Of a stretch of DNA of 64,000 bases, positions 18,646 to 27,169 are shown one piece after another. Under the pieces are notes generated by a model. That model saw only the letters and a list, made by a program, of their open reading frames with translations. It had not been told where the DNA came from and did no database searches. How positions within the stretch are numbered: position 1 is the stretch's first letter; each line of letters opens with the position of its first letter. The position numbers and the translations under genes are program-made. Origin of the DNA: Serratia oryzae (GTDB taxonomy: Bacteria; Pseudomonadota; Gammaproteobacteria; Enterobacterales; Enterobacteriaceae); assembly GCF_001976145.1 (NCBI RefSeq), contig NZ_MOXD01000003.1, positions 186,001 through 250,000 on the forward strand, given 5' to 3'.

Positions 18646-19365
18646 ATGAGATTATGTTCCATTATATCGCTTGTTTCAGTAGCGCTGTCATCGATGTGCT
18701 CTCTGCCTGTTCAGGCGGATGGCTTCGGTATCAACGCCACAAGGCTGATTTATCCTGAAGGCGAGTCCAGCATCAGCACCACTTTACGTAACACCCTCAG
18801 CAATAACCCTTGGTTGGTGCGAGCAGTAGTCAGTTCGGCGCAAGACAAGCAGATTGCGGCACCTTTTCAGGTGATCCCGCCACTTTTTCGCTTAGAGCCC
18901 CAAAGTACCAATCAGGTACGTATTGCCCTGATACGTGATGAATTGCCTAAAGACCGTGAATCGGTGTTTTACTTTCATGCTACGGCAATCCCGGCCAGTA
19001 ACAAAGCAGGGGATCTTAATCCGCAGAAAAGTATTAACGGTATGGTTCAATTCGGTGTTGGTAACATTATTAAGGTGTTCTATCGCCCTTCGGGATTATC
19101 TGTAACGCCAACTCAGGCGCAGAATAATCTGCAATTTAAAGCAACCGCGCACGGACTGGAGGTCAGCAACCCTTCCCCCTATTTTGTGAGCTTGGACAGC
19201 CTGACTGTGGCAGGAAAAAAACTACCGCTCTCTACGCCCGCTGCCAAGATGCTGGTTCCGTTTGGTAGCCATAGCTGGCCCACAGCTCAAATGAAGGGCA
19301 AAGTGGAATGGCAGACCATTAACGATTATGGAGGAACAGATGCGCACAGCACTATCCTCCCTTAA
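18646..19365 (+). CDS. Periplasmic fimbrial chaperone (first of three)
   Basis: The 240-residue protein has a signal peptide ending LPVQA and the PapD/FimC two-domain fold: RLIYPEGESSISTTLRN, a PPLFRLEPQSTNQVRIAL edge strand, LPKDRESVFYFHATAIP, and IKVFYRPSGL. Chaperones of this family donate a G1 strand to pilins and deliver them to the usher. The ATG at 18646 is chosen because AAAGG lies ten bases upstream; the ATG at 18637 is too close to it. The end overlaps the next gene by 26 bp. Confidence 0.92.
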   Translation: MRLCSIISLVSVALSSMCSLPVQADGFGINATRLIYPEGESSISTTLRNTLSNNPWLVRAVVSSAQDKQIAAPFQVIPPLFRLEPQSTNQVRIALIRDELPKDRESVFYFHATAIPASNKAGDLNPQKSINGMVQFGVGNIIKVFYRPSGLSVTPTQAQNNLQFKATAHGLEVSNPSPYFVSLDSLTVAGKKLPLSTPAAKMLVPFGSHSWPTAQMKGKVEWQTINDYGGTDAHSTILP

Positions 19366-19900
19366 AAAATACCCGTGGGCAGTGTTGTTCCTTTGCCTCC
19401 AGGCGAGCTCCTCAGGTTATGCGTTACCCCTGCAATTTTCCGCCAACCTGGTGGACGCAACCTGCGCTCTTAGTCTGGATAAAAGCATCCTGTCTCTAGG
19501 AACGGTGGCGGTATCTCAATTACGCCCTGGAGCATTATTAGCGGCCAAACCCTTTGTTCTGTCAGTCGACAGCTGTACCAATGTGCCTGCTGCCGGGCTG
19601 ATGCCAAAGATAAAAATTTCCGGGGATGGAATAGACAAAAGTAAATGGCTGTTCCGTAACAGCACAAGTGATGTCAGCACGGCCGGGATTGGGGTGGCGG
19701 TTTATCGCAGTGATACCCCACCGGCCTACAGCGCGTCTGAAATCAGAAATGGCCAAGTCATGTCTTTGGGGGCCCTCGGTTCCATCCCAACTGGGCAGCA
19801 GCTGCATTTTTATGCCGGGTTAAGTTGTGGAAATGTATGCACATCCCTTCAGGTGGGCAAAGTCGCTGCAACGGTGCTATTTGAATTTGTCTATGAGTAG
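19340..19900 (+). CDS. Minor fimbrial subunit
   Basis: The 186-residue protein has a signal peptide (cleavage after SSGYA), an N-terminal donor strand (LQFSANLVDATCALSLD), a second Cys at VDSCTN, extra Cys residues at LSCGNVCTS, and a C-terminal VLFEFVYE pilin strand. The extra Cys pair and its position between chaperone genes suggest an adaptor or minor subunit rather than the shaft. The ATG at 19340 has a GGAGG site six bases upstream. Its start lies inside the end of the preceding chaperone gene. Confidence 0.88.
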   Translation: MRTALSSLKKYPWAVLFLCLQASSSGYALPLQFSANLVDATCALSLDKSILSLGTVAVSQLRPGALLAAKPFVLSVDSCTNVPAAGLMPKIKISGDGIDKSKWLFRNSTSDVSTAGIGVAVYRSDTPPAYSASEIRNGQVMSLGALGSIPTGQQLHFYAGLSCGNVCTSLQVGKVAATVLFEFVYE

Positions 19901-20645
19901 TGTGTGTTATATGCGATTAGCTAAAGGCAAAGGATGTCTCAAACTGCCGACGGGCGGATTACTGTTGACCATGATGTTATCAATGCAGGCAACAGCCGGA
20001 GGGGTGAGCCTAGGGCAAACACGGATGGTCTTTCTGGCGCAGAACTTGGCCCAATCGCTGACCATCAAAAATACCAGCGCCCAGAATTACCTGATCCAAA
20101 CGCGCGTGCAACGTGACAACGACAGCGCTACACCCGCTCCTTTTCTAGTAACGCCCCCTCTTTTCGTCCTCAAGGGCAATACGCAGCAAACGGTTCGCGT
20201 ACTGTTTAACGGAGAACCTCTACCGCTGGACAGGGAGTCCCTTTTCATGCTGATGGTGACGGCCATCCCGGCGCAAAACCAGCAAGCCCCCCAAACCGCA
20301 GCCGAGTCCAGCCTGTCGATGGGATTTCGCTTTACGACAAAACTGTTTTATCGCCCTGAAGGGTTGAAACCACCCGTCGATGAGGCTCATTGTCGACTGG
20401 TTTTTAGTCCGCAGGCACATGGGGTAAAACTCAGCAATCCCACTCCCTATTACATGACGTTAGGCCGTTTGATTCTGGATGACAATAACATCCCCTTGGC
20501 AACAGAAGGGGCCATGCTGGCCCCCTATGAGCACCGCAATTACGCCAGTAGCACCCCGGTGGTGCAGGCACAATGGCAAACCATCACCGATTATGGTGGG
20601 CTCTCGCCGCAGTGTCAGGCTGAAATTCCCCGGAAGGAACCTTGA
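19893..20645 (+). CDS. Periplasmic fimbrial chaperone (second of three)
   Basis: The protein has a hydrophobic leader (GGLLLTMMLSMQATAGG) and PapD-family features: RMVFLAQNLAQSLTIKNTS, TPPLFVLKGNTQQTVRVLF, LPLDRESLFMLMVTAIP, KLFYRPEGL and TITDYGG. The start is uncertain: ATG 19893 overlaps the upstream stop, and ATG 19911 is also possible; neither has a good ribosome site, so translation is probably coupled. It is clearly diverged from the first and third chaperones, so it is not a recent duplicate. Confidence 0.88.
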   Translation: MSSVCYMRLAKGKGCLKLPTGGLLLTMMLSMQATAGGVSLGQTRMVFLAQNLAQSLTIKNTSAQNYLIQTRVQRDNDSATPAPFLVTPPLFVLKGNTQQTVRVLFNGEPLPLDRESLFMLMVTAIPAQNQQAPQTAAESSLSMGFRFTTKLFYRPEGLKPPVDEAHCRLVFSPQAHGVKLSNPTPYYMTLGRLILDDNNIPLATEGAMLAPYEHRNYASSTPVVQAQWQTITDYGGLSPQCQAEIPRKEP

Positions 20646-21433
20646 TGAAACGCGTGATTTTATGTTTATGCCTAGTCGGAGGCTTGGCAACAGTATCCAC
20701 AAGCACTCAGGCCCAACAGCCTTTGCCAGATGTATCCGCAAACCGCGCTAACAGCCCGCCGCCATCAGAAGGGATTTCGTTTAAAGTTCTGCGGGTTATC
20801 TATGCGGAAAACGCCCGTGAAAAGGGAACCTTAACTGTCGACAACAACACGGCTCATCCTTACCTGATGCAATCTTGGGTACGCCCAGTCGATATGCAGA
20901 GCGGTGGTGTAGATAGCAACTGGTCGGGTAAGCCCGAGATGCCCTTTATCATCACACCGCCCCTGGCACGCTTAGAGCCCCATGCCAGCCTTACCGTGCG
21001 CCTTCGTCGTACCTCTTCATCTCTGCCACAAGACAGGGAGTCGGTCTTCTTTATCTCATTGCGCGCATTGCCCGCGCAAGAAACTCCTCGGCGGAAAGAC
21101 CAGATGGTGATGACGGTAGTGAGTAACCTGAAACTCTTTTACCGCCCTGCAGGGTTGGCAGAAAAAGCCATTCAGGATGCTGCACCGCAATTAACGTTTC
21201 GTCGCGAAGGCAACACACTCGTTGCCGTCAACCCGACCCCCTATTGGCTGACATTTTCCCGTTTGAAGGTAGGCAGCCTGGAGTTTGATAAACCCGCGTT
21301 ACGCCTTATGGTCCCGCCGAAAGGTGAGCAGCGCTATCACTCGGCATCTGGCCCTCTTGAAGGGGCTGTAGCATGGACGCTGATTGATGAAGACGGCTGG
21401 AATACGGCTGAAACACAGCAAGCCTTGTTGTGA
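20645..21433 (+). CDS. Periplasmic fimbrial chaperone (third of three)
   Basis: The 262-residue protein has a signal peptide ending TSTQA, a Pro-rich N-terminal extension (about residues 25-43), then the chaperone fold: FKVLRVIYAENAREKGTLTV, PPLARLEPHASLTVRLRR, LPQDRESVFFISLRALP and KLFYRPAGL. Its ATG overlaps the stop of the previous gene (TGATG), so translation is coupled. It lies 52 bp before the usher. Confidence 0.9.
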   Translation: MKRVILCLCLVGGLATVSTSTQAQQPLPDVSANRANSPPPSEGISFKVLRVIYAENAREKGTLTVDNNTAHPYLMQSWVRPVDMQSGGVDSNWSGKPEMPFIITPPLARLEPHASLTVRLRRTSSSLPQDRESVFFISLRALPAQETPRRKDQMVMTVVSNLKLFYRPAGLAEKAIQDAAPQLTFRREGNTLVAVNPTPYWLTFSRLKVGSLEFDKPALRLMVPPKGEQRYHSASGPLEGAVAWTLIDEDGWNTAETQQALL

Positions 21434-21485
21434 TGTATTCCAAGTTGACCTGTAACAGTGATGAACGCTTGACGGAAAAACAAAG

Positions 21486-24086
21486 ATGAAGAGATACCCT
21501 CTTGATGCGCTGATGATGAAAACGCTGGCCAGTTCGTTGCTTGCGGTACTGGTCGCTCCAGCGTGGAGCCGAGATTATTTTGACCCCGACCTGCTTTCTA
21601 TAGGGAGTGGGCCGGTGACGACCGACCTGAGTGACTTTGAAACAGCAGGCCATATTCCGCCAGGAAAGTATTTGGTTACGGTCCATGTCAATCAGGTGGC
21701 TCAAGGGGAGTATTCCATTGTATTTACCCCCAACCGCCAGGGGCAGACTGAACCGGAGTTTACCCCTCTGCTGCTTGATGCGCTCGGGGTGAACACCGGT
21801 GGCTTGCCTCAATTTAAAGGACTGCCTGAAGGTAAACCGATTGATTCATTGCCAGCCCTGATCCCTGACGCATTTGCGCAGTTTAACCTTCAGGAATTAC
21901 GTCTGGATCTGAGCATTCCACAAATTGCCATGAAACCGAATGCGGGGGGCACCGTCGAGCCAGCACTGTGGGATAACGGCGTCCCGGCGATGCTGCTGAA
22001 TTACACCTTGAGTGGGGGGCGTAACTGGCAAGACAGCCAGATCGATAGCTCAAGCAATACACAGGACAACCTTTTTGCCAACCTGAGAGGGGGGATCAAC
22101 TGGCAAAACTGGCGTCTACGCAGCAATGTTGTCTATACCTACAACAGAAGCCGTTTTAATGGCCAAGCCAGTCAACAGAACCACAATACCCACTTTTCAA
22201 ACCTCTATCTGCAGACCGATATTCGAGCCTGGCGTTCCGAGTTAACCCTCGGTGAGAGCAGCACAGGTAATGATGTGTTTGACAGCATTCCTTTTCGGGG
22301 GGTAAGGCTGAACTCCAATGAGCAGATGCGGCCGTTGAACCAGCGTGGCTTTGCCCCGATGCTCACCGGCATTGCCAACAGCAATGCCCGCATCACGGTA
22401 TCGCAAAATGGCAATGTGATTTATCAAACCTATGTAGCCCCCGGGGCATTCCGTATCAACGACCTGAACCAAACGGGGCTGGGCGGCGATTTAACCATGA
22501 CCATTACCGAATCGGATGGCACCGTACGCACACAGACCATTGCCAGTTCTTCGCTACCGGTGATGCTTCGCCCTGATGTCGCACAGTATGAGCTTACCGC
22601 AGGCCGCTATGATGGCGGTGTTACCGTCACGTCACGCCAGGCTACCTTTGTTTCAGGCACATTGATTTATGGTTTACCGCACAATCTGACTTTGTATGGT
22701 GGAGGCCTGATATCAAGGGATTACTTCTCTGCGGTAAGTGGCGTGGGGCTATCCTTAGGCGTGCTGGGTGCCCTGTCTGCGGATGTCACGGCGTCCAGCG
22801 CACGCATCAACCCTGAAGGGCGAAAAAGCGGGAGCTCTTATCGTGTGCGTTATGCCAAAAACATGGTAACGACCGGTACTTCGGTTGACTTAACGGCCTA
22901 CCGTTACTCAACGCGCAATTATTACAGTTTTGCTGACTTCAACACGACCGGTCATCAGCTATCGCCGGGTCAGGAGCCCTGGGCACTGCTGCGCCAACGT
23001 TCAGCATTCCAGATACGGATTAGCCAACAGATGGGGACGTATGGCTCGTTATATCTATCAGGGATGCGTAATGACTATTGGGGCAAAAATGAAATCAACA
23101 AGAGCCTTTCTGCTGGCTACAGCAACAGCGTCTGGGGGGTGAATTATGATGTGGCGTACAGCATCAGCCGTATTAAGGGAGACTCGGCCTGGCCGGAAAA
23201 CCGGCAGGTCAGCCTGAACGTACAGGTTCCGCTGAGGCTGTTCGGGCCTGCGTCTGCGCTCAGTAATAGCTATGCAAACTACCAGATAAGTCACAATAAC
23301 AACGGTGAAGTCCAACATCGGGTGGGGTTAAGCGGTTCAGGGCTGGACGACCGTCTGTCATGGAATGTAGGGCAAAGCCGTTCTTCACTCCCTAACAGTG
23401 ATGCCAGCAGTACCGTGAGCCTGGGCTATCAGGGCAGCAAAGGGGCGGCCAATATGGGCTATAGCCACAGCAGTCATTACCGTTCACTGAACATGAATGG
23501 TAACGGTGCCTTGGTGGTACACCCGCAGGGGGTTACTTTGAGTCAGATGCTAGGTGACTCTCTGGCCGTGGTCAGCGCCCCGGGCGCACCTGGTGTAAAA
23601 GTGATGAACGGCAATGTCAGAACTGACAGCCGGGGTTATGCCGTTGTGCCGTACCTGGCCAATTATCAGAGCAACAGCATTGGCCTGGATCCCTCCACCC
23701 TACCGGACGATGTCGATCTGACTCAGTCAACGGTGGCAGTGCACCCCACCAAAGGGGCGGTTGTGATGGCCAAGTTTGCGCCACGTATCGGGTTGCAAGC
23801 ATTGATGACCCTGAATTATGGCGACAAACCTCTACCATTTGGGACTATCGTCAGGGTAGAGAGGGAGGACGGAGAAACCCATACCGGGATTATGGGCGAT
23901 GCTGGTCAAGTGTACCTGAGCGGGTTACCGGAGCAGGGAACACTCACGGCGAAATGGGGAGAGGCGCTCAGCCAGCAATGCCGCGCACGTTTTGATTTTA
24001 GTCGTGAAAAACCACAGGCGGCCAAGCCGGCGATACGTAATTTGGCAGTGAACTGCGATGCAATGGATACGCTAGCCAAGCGCTAG
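21486..24086 (+). CDS. Fimbrial outer-membrane usher
   Basis: The 866-residue protein is a FimD/PapC-family usher that forms the outer-membrane assembly pore. It shows DYFDPDLLSIG near the mature N-terminus, a PapC_N region, the barrel with FRGVRLNSNEQMRP, the plug-like segment ARITVSQNGNVIYQTYVAPG followed by FRINDLNQTGLGGDLTMTI, and PapC_C with a Cys pair (QQCRARFDF and AVNCDAM). Length is normal for the family. The ATG at 21486 has only a weak ribosome site; starts at 21513 or 21516 are possible but would shorten the signal peptide. Confidence 0.94.
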   Translation: MKRYPLDALMMKTLASSLLAVLVAPAWSRDYFDPDLLSIGSGPVTTDLSDFETAGHIPPGKYLVTVHVNQVAQGEYSIVFTPNRQGQTEPEFTPLLLDALGVNTGGLPQFKGLPEGKPIDSLPALIPDAFAQFNLQELRLDLSIPQIAMKPNAGGTVEPALWDNGVPAMLLNYTLSGGRNWQDSQIDSSSNTQDNLFANLRGGINWQNWRLRSNVVYTYNRSRFNGQASQQNHNTHFSNLYLQTDIRAWRSELTLGESSTGNDVFDSIPFRGVRLNSNEQMRPLNQRGFAPMLTGIANSNARITVSQNGNVIYQTYVAPGAFRINDLNQTGLGGDLTMTITESDGTVRTQTIASSSLPVMLRPDVAQYELTAGRYDGGVTVTSRQATFVSGTLIYGLPHNLTLYGGGLISRDYFSAVSGVGLSLGVLGALSADVTASSARINPEGRKSGSSYRVRYAKNMVTTGTSVDLTAYRYSTRNYYSFADFNTTGHQLSPGQEPWALLRQRSAFQIRISQQMGTYGSLYLSGMRNDYWGKNEINKSLSAGYSNSVWGVNYDVAYSISRIKGDSAWPENRQVSLNVQVPLRLFGPASALSNSYANYQISHNNNGEVQHRVGLSGSGLDDRLSWNVGQSRSSLPNSDASSTVSLGYQGSKGAANMGYSHSSHYRSLNMNGNGALVVHPQGVTLSQMLGDSLAVVSAPGAPGVKVMNGNVRTDSRGYAVVPYLANYQSNSIGLDPSTLPDDVDLTQSTVAVHPTKGAVVMAKFAPRIGLQALMTLNYGDKPLPFGTIVRVEREDGETHTGIMGDAGQVYLSGLPEQGTLTAKWGEALSQQCRARFDFSREKPQAAKPAIRNLAVNCDAMDTLAKR

Positions 24087-24208
24087 GCATGGCACAGGGC
24101 TGGAATACAATCACGGTATCAACGCACCATGCAGTTGGTGGAGTAGTCGTATTCTTTTAGTGGTCACTTGGTTTACGTCAAAATAAATATTAATTGAGAG
24201 TAACTACG

Positions 24209-25318
24209 ATGAAGATTTTATGTAATAAACTTAGTATCCATACAAAAATTTTGAATTCTTTTTTTTGCTTTGGGTTAATAACCTCTTCTCAAGCAGAAAC
24301 CATCACAATCGGTAAAGATCCTGGGATTGTATGGGAAGGGTTTTATTTTAATGAGACTCTTTCGGGACCATGGGGTTCGCAATCCATGAGCAATACTGCG
24401 ATTATATCAATAAGCACAAAATCTATTTTCTGCATGCAGAGTAGTGAATTAGTCAACATTGCAGGTTATCTGGCTTTTCCTATTGCCCAGGGTGTGGGAT
24501 TAGTTCCCAGAGCTTCAGGCAGCGCGTCTTTTTATCAGAACTCCCCCCCACCTAGCGGCCCAAGGCATTTATCTGCAACAATCGGGCTACCTGAAACAGT
24601 TGGAACAGTGTCCCCGACAAATACGCAAGTACAGTCAATACCAGGCTCAGCCTGGTGTCTACCTCCGAGTATGTCGGGAGATTACTTATTCTATGGTTTT
24701 GGATCCTCAAGAATTGTAGATTTATCAGGAAGTTGGGTATTGGTAGCGGACGGTTCACAAGCTACAGGCACTTATGATATACCTCCAATGTACCTTACTT
24801 CTCACTCTGGCTATCCAGCGAATAGCCTATCTACCAGAATACTTCCCAGTAATATTTCATTGCGGGTTTCGACACTAAAATGCACGGTCAATACACCAGT
24901 CAATATAAATTTCGGCACGGTAAGCCGAAGTGTATTGCCCTCGCAAGAACTAGCGATTGTAACCAATCCTATAAATGTTAACTGCAATCAAAACAGTGAC
25001 CTGATCAGTGCTGATATCAATGTGCAATTTAGAGCCACAAGCGGGCTTTATAATGCCAACCCTAGCCAACTCAGCCTCAAGCAAGGCGGGGGATATATTA
25101 CTGGAGAAATCAGTTCCAGTATTACAGGCAGTGGTGACTGTGCGCTTTCACAAGGACTGAGATTGGATAACACCCCCTATAAGCTAGGGGAGATCTCAAA
25201 TACTGAAACATCTGTGGTAATCAATAAACAGATAACTTGGCGGCTATGTTCTGGAGGCGATAGTTTACCGACGGGTCCTGTAGATGCATCGACGGAAATG
25301 CTAATAACATTTAATTAG
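24209..25318 (+). CDS. Two-domain fimbrial tip adhesin (putative)
   Basis: The 369-residue protein is about twice pilin length and lies last in the operon, the usual place of a tip adhesin. After a signal peptide ending SSQA, an N-terminal domain of about 200 residues carries one Cys pair (SIFCMQ and SAWCLP). A pilin-like C-terminal domain starts near 228 with LRVSTLKCTVNTPVNINFGTVS and ends MLITFN. The ATG at 24209 has a GAGAG site eight bases upstream. The gene is visibly richer in A and T than the rest of the operon, suggesting separate ancestry of the receptor-binding end. The receptor cannot be inferred. Confidence 0.82.
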   Translation: MKILCNKLSIHTKILNSFFCFGLITSSQAETITIGKDPGIVWEGFYFNETLSGPWGSQSMSNTAIISISTKSIFCMQSSELVNIAGYLAFPIAQGVGLVPRASGSASFYQNSPPPSGPRHLSATIGLPETVGTVSPTNTQVQSIPGSAWCLPPSMSGDYLFYGFGSSRIVDLSGSWVLVADGSQATGTYDIPPMYLTSHSGYPANSLSTRILPSNISLRVSTLKCTVNTPVNINFGTVSRSVLPSQELAIVTNPINVNCNQNSDLISADINVQFRATSGLYNANPSQLSLKQGGGYITGEISSSITGSGDCALSQGLRLDNTPYKLGEISNTETSVVINKQITWRLCSGGDSLPTGPVDASTEMLITFN

Positions 25319-25319
25319 G

Positions 25320-25340
25320 GCTCTGTTATGCTAACAGAGC
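25320..25340 (+). terminator. Hairpin after the adhesin gene
   Basis: GCTCTGTTA pairs perfectly with TAACAGAGC across a 3-nt loop, two bases after the adhesin stop. There is no T-run after it, so termination may be partial or Rho-assisted. Confidence 0.5.
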
Positions 25341-25418
25341 GAGAATCAGCAAAAGTGACATTGCTTTTATTTAAGCGGCGAGTAAAAAATTGTTCTGTAG
25401 GTTACGACTCATCGCTTT

Positions 25419-25637
25419 GTGGTGGTTGATAATATTGTGTGCGGGTCGCACATTCAGCGTTGTTCGAAGCCGCAATGGCGACTACTGCTGGCAGATTCTG
25501 GCAAGCGCCTGGTCATTCTCTCTTCGCGCGGTGATTATGGCTATCAACCGGGTGGAAGCATCGAGAATAGCAACCATGTGGAAGCCTCGGTCCGTACCGC
25601 TTTCGCCTATAAGTGCGGTGTTGCTAAAACACCGCCG
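25419..25637 (+). pseudogene. Remnant of a flavodoxin-fold NAD(P)H oxidoreductase (azoreductase-like)
   Basis: The readable part contains a fragment typical of FMN-dependent quinone or azo reductases: ADSGKRLVILSSRGDYGYQ, then NHVEASVRTAFAY. About 60-70 residues remain of a normal length near 200. The N-terminal flavin-binding half and the C-terminus are missing, and the end runs into the alkB 3' end. It is a decayed fragment. The extent given is approximate. Confidence 0.55.
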
Positions 25638-26288
25638 TTATCGCGCCTTACGCAAAGTGATATTGATGCGGTGGGAGCCCACCAGCGAATGAAAACCCTC
25701 TTTCACCGGCATAATACCGTGGAAACACAGGCGCGACGGGCCGCCCCAGACCACCACATCGCCGTGCGCTAATGGAATGCGCTGCGTTCTGTCATTGCGC
25801 TGCAAACCACCGAACTGAAAAATGGCCGGTAACCCCAGTGATACCGAAACGATCGGCGCACTGAAATCATGCTCGTCCTTATCCTGATGCAGCGAAAGCT
25901 TGCTGCCCGGATCGTAACGGTTGATCAGGCAGGCATCCGGCACAAAATGGCCAAATCCTGCCCGTTGCGCAGCCTCGTCGGCCAGCGCCATCAGGATATC
26001 CGGGATAACCGGCCAGCGCCTGCCGCTACCGGGATCGCGCGCAGAATAGCGGTACCCCTGGCTGTCGCTGGTCCAACCATTGCCACACCAACTCATCGCC
26101 ACCGACATGGTAAAACCGCCCGGCGTCGTCAAATGCCGCCATGGCACCTGCGCCACAACAGCATTGACCGCAGCCAGCAATTCCGGGCCATGATCACGCA
26201 CAAAGCCATGCAGCACTACTGCCCCTGGCGCAATTTCTTCACACCAGGGGGGCGGTAAAGCTTCTTCAAACAGATCGAGCGTCATCAT
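25638..26288 (-). CDS. alkB: AlkB-type DNA repair dioxygenase
   Basis: AlkB uses Fe(II) and 2-oxoglutarate to remove methyl groups from 1-methyladenine and 3-methylcytosine in DNA. The 216-residue protein has the iron-binding set H134-x-D136 (LHQDKDE) and H190 (CFHG), plus the 2-oxoglutarate-binding Arg in RINITLR at the C-terminus, and the substrate-lid region WTSDSQGYRYSA. In E. coli alkB is in the ada operon; here it stands alone with no adjacent ada. Two ATG codons (26288, 26285) are equally likely starts. Confidence 0.95.
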   Translation of the reverse strand: MMTLDLFEEALPPPWCEEIAPGAVVLHGFVRDHGPELLAAVNAVVAQVPWRHLTTPGGFTMSVAMSWCGNGWTSDSQGYRYSARDPGSGRRWPVIPDILMALADEAAQRAGFGHFVPDACLINRYDPGSKLSLHQDKDEHDFSAPIVSVSLGLPAIFQFGGLQRNDRTQRIPLAHGDVVVWGGPSRLCFHGIMPVKEGFHSLVGSHRINITLRKAR

Positions 26289-26376
26289 TAATACCTGTAT
26301 AAATACACAGTTATTATTTTAACCACTCAGCGTCATTTGTCCAGCCCCTCCCCCTTAGCTCGATTAATGACTTGAT

Positions 26377-27072
26377 TTAGCAATGAATCAATGTGGTTAC
26401 GTTGTCACCTTGCAGTAAAAAATGCCCAGTAAACCGGCGGCCAGCATGACATTGTGGCGTCAGCGTTTTCAGCAGCTCCAGTTCAAAGGTTTGTTGCCGC
26501 ATATCAAGTTGGGTGAAACGCGCATCAAGAAAATCAAAATAGCAGCGCACCTGCGGATAAAGCGCCTTGAACAAACTTTCTTTGGCGGAAAACACCAGCG
26601 TCAGCAGTTGCTCGAAGGCTTGTGGCTGTTGGCGTAACCATTCGTGTTCCTGCACGCTGACGATCCCGCTCCAGAGCTCTTCGGCTCGTTTGGCAGGCAT
26701 CTGTGTTTCCACGTCGATGCCAACGCCGCCCACGCCGTTTTCATGGTGGACAGCGCACAGTGCCGTATCCACATTGTGGCTGATCGCCCCGGCAATACCC
26801 TGTGGCCACAGCGGGGCACGATCCCCGCCGCGTCGCAGCGTAAAGTCGTGGCACCCTAGTTTTGCCAGCGCCTGGCGCGCCAAATAGCGCCCGGCCAGAT
26901 ATTCTGCCCGGCGCTTTGCCACGGCGGCGTTTAAATGTTCAGGGAAGTCAAACCCGGCCAACGGGAACATATCATCGCAATAGGCAGCAACAGAAAAACG
27001 GCAGCGGGCGATCGGCCCTGGGTAATCGGCGATAGTTAAAAATTCAACGTGGGAGATAAAAGAAGAGAGCAC
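26377..27072 (-). CDS. 4'-phosphopantetheinyl transferase, EntD family
   Basis: The enzyme transfers the phosphopantetheine arm of CoA to carrier proteins of nonribosomal peptide or polyketide synthases. The 231-residue protein has the family motifs: PLWPQGIAGAISH, GVGIDVE (metal-binding Asp and Glu) and FSAKESLFKALYPQV. It fits the EntD group, which in Serratia also includes PswP, needed for serrawettin and prodigiosin. No synthase or siderophore cluster is adjacent, so its client is elsewhere. The likely start is a GTG at 27072; no better ATG is present. Confidence 0.9.
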   Translation of the reverse strand: MLSSFISHVEFLTIADYPGPIARCRFSVAAYCDDMFPLAGFDFPEHLNAAVAKRRAEYLAGRYLARQALAKLGCHDFTLRRGGDRAPLWPQGIAGAISHNVDTALCAVHHENGVGGVGIDVETQMPAKRAEELWSGIVSVQEHEWLRQQPQAFEQLLTLVFSAKESLFKALYPQVRCYFDFLDARFTQLDMRQQTFELELLKTLTPQCHAGRRFTGHFLLQGDNVTTLIHC

Positions 27073-27134
27073 GTGTCGTCCGCGGTAAGGGTACAGATAG
27101 CGCAGTTTAACCTTACGTTACGCTGGTACCAATA

Positions 27135-27164
27135 GTTTCCTCTCCCTGCAAAGGGAGAGGAAAC
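27135..27164 (-). terminator. Long hairpin after agp
   Basis: A perfect 13-bp stem (GTTTCCTCTCCCT with its complement, 4-nt loop) starts six bases after the agp stop. There is no T-run on the minus strand, so it may be a terminator or an mRNA-stabilising structure. Confidence 0.6.
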
Positions 27165-27169
27165 CGTGG

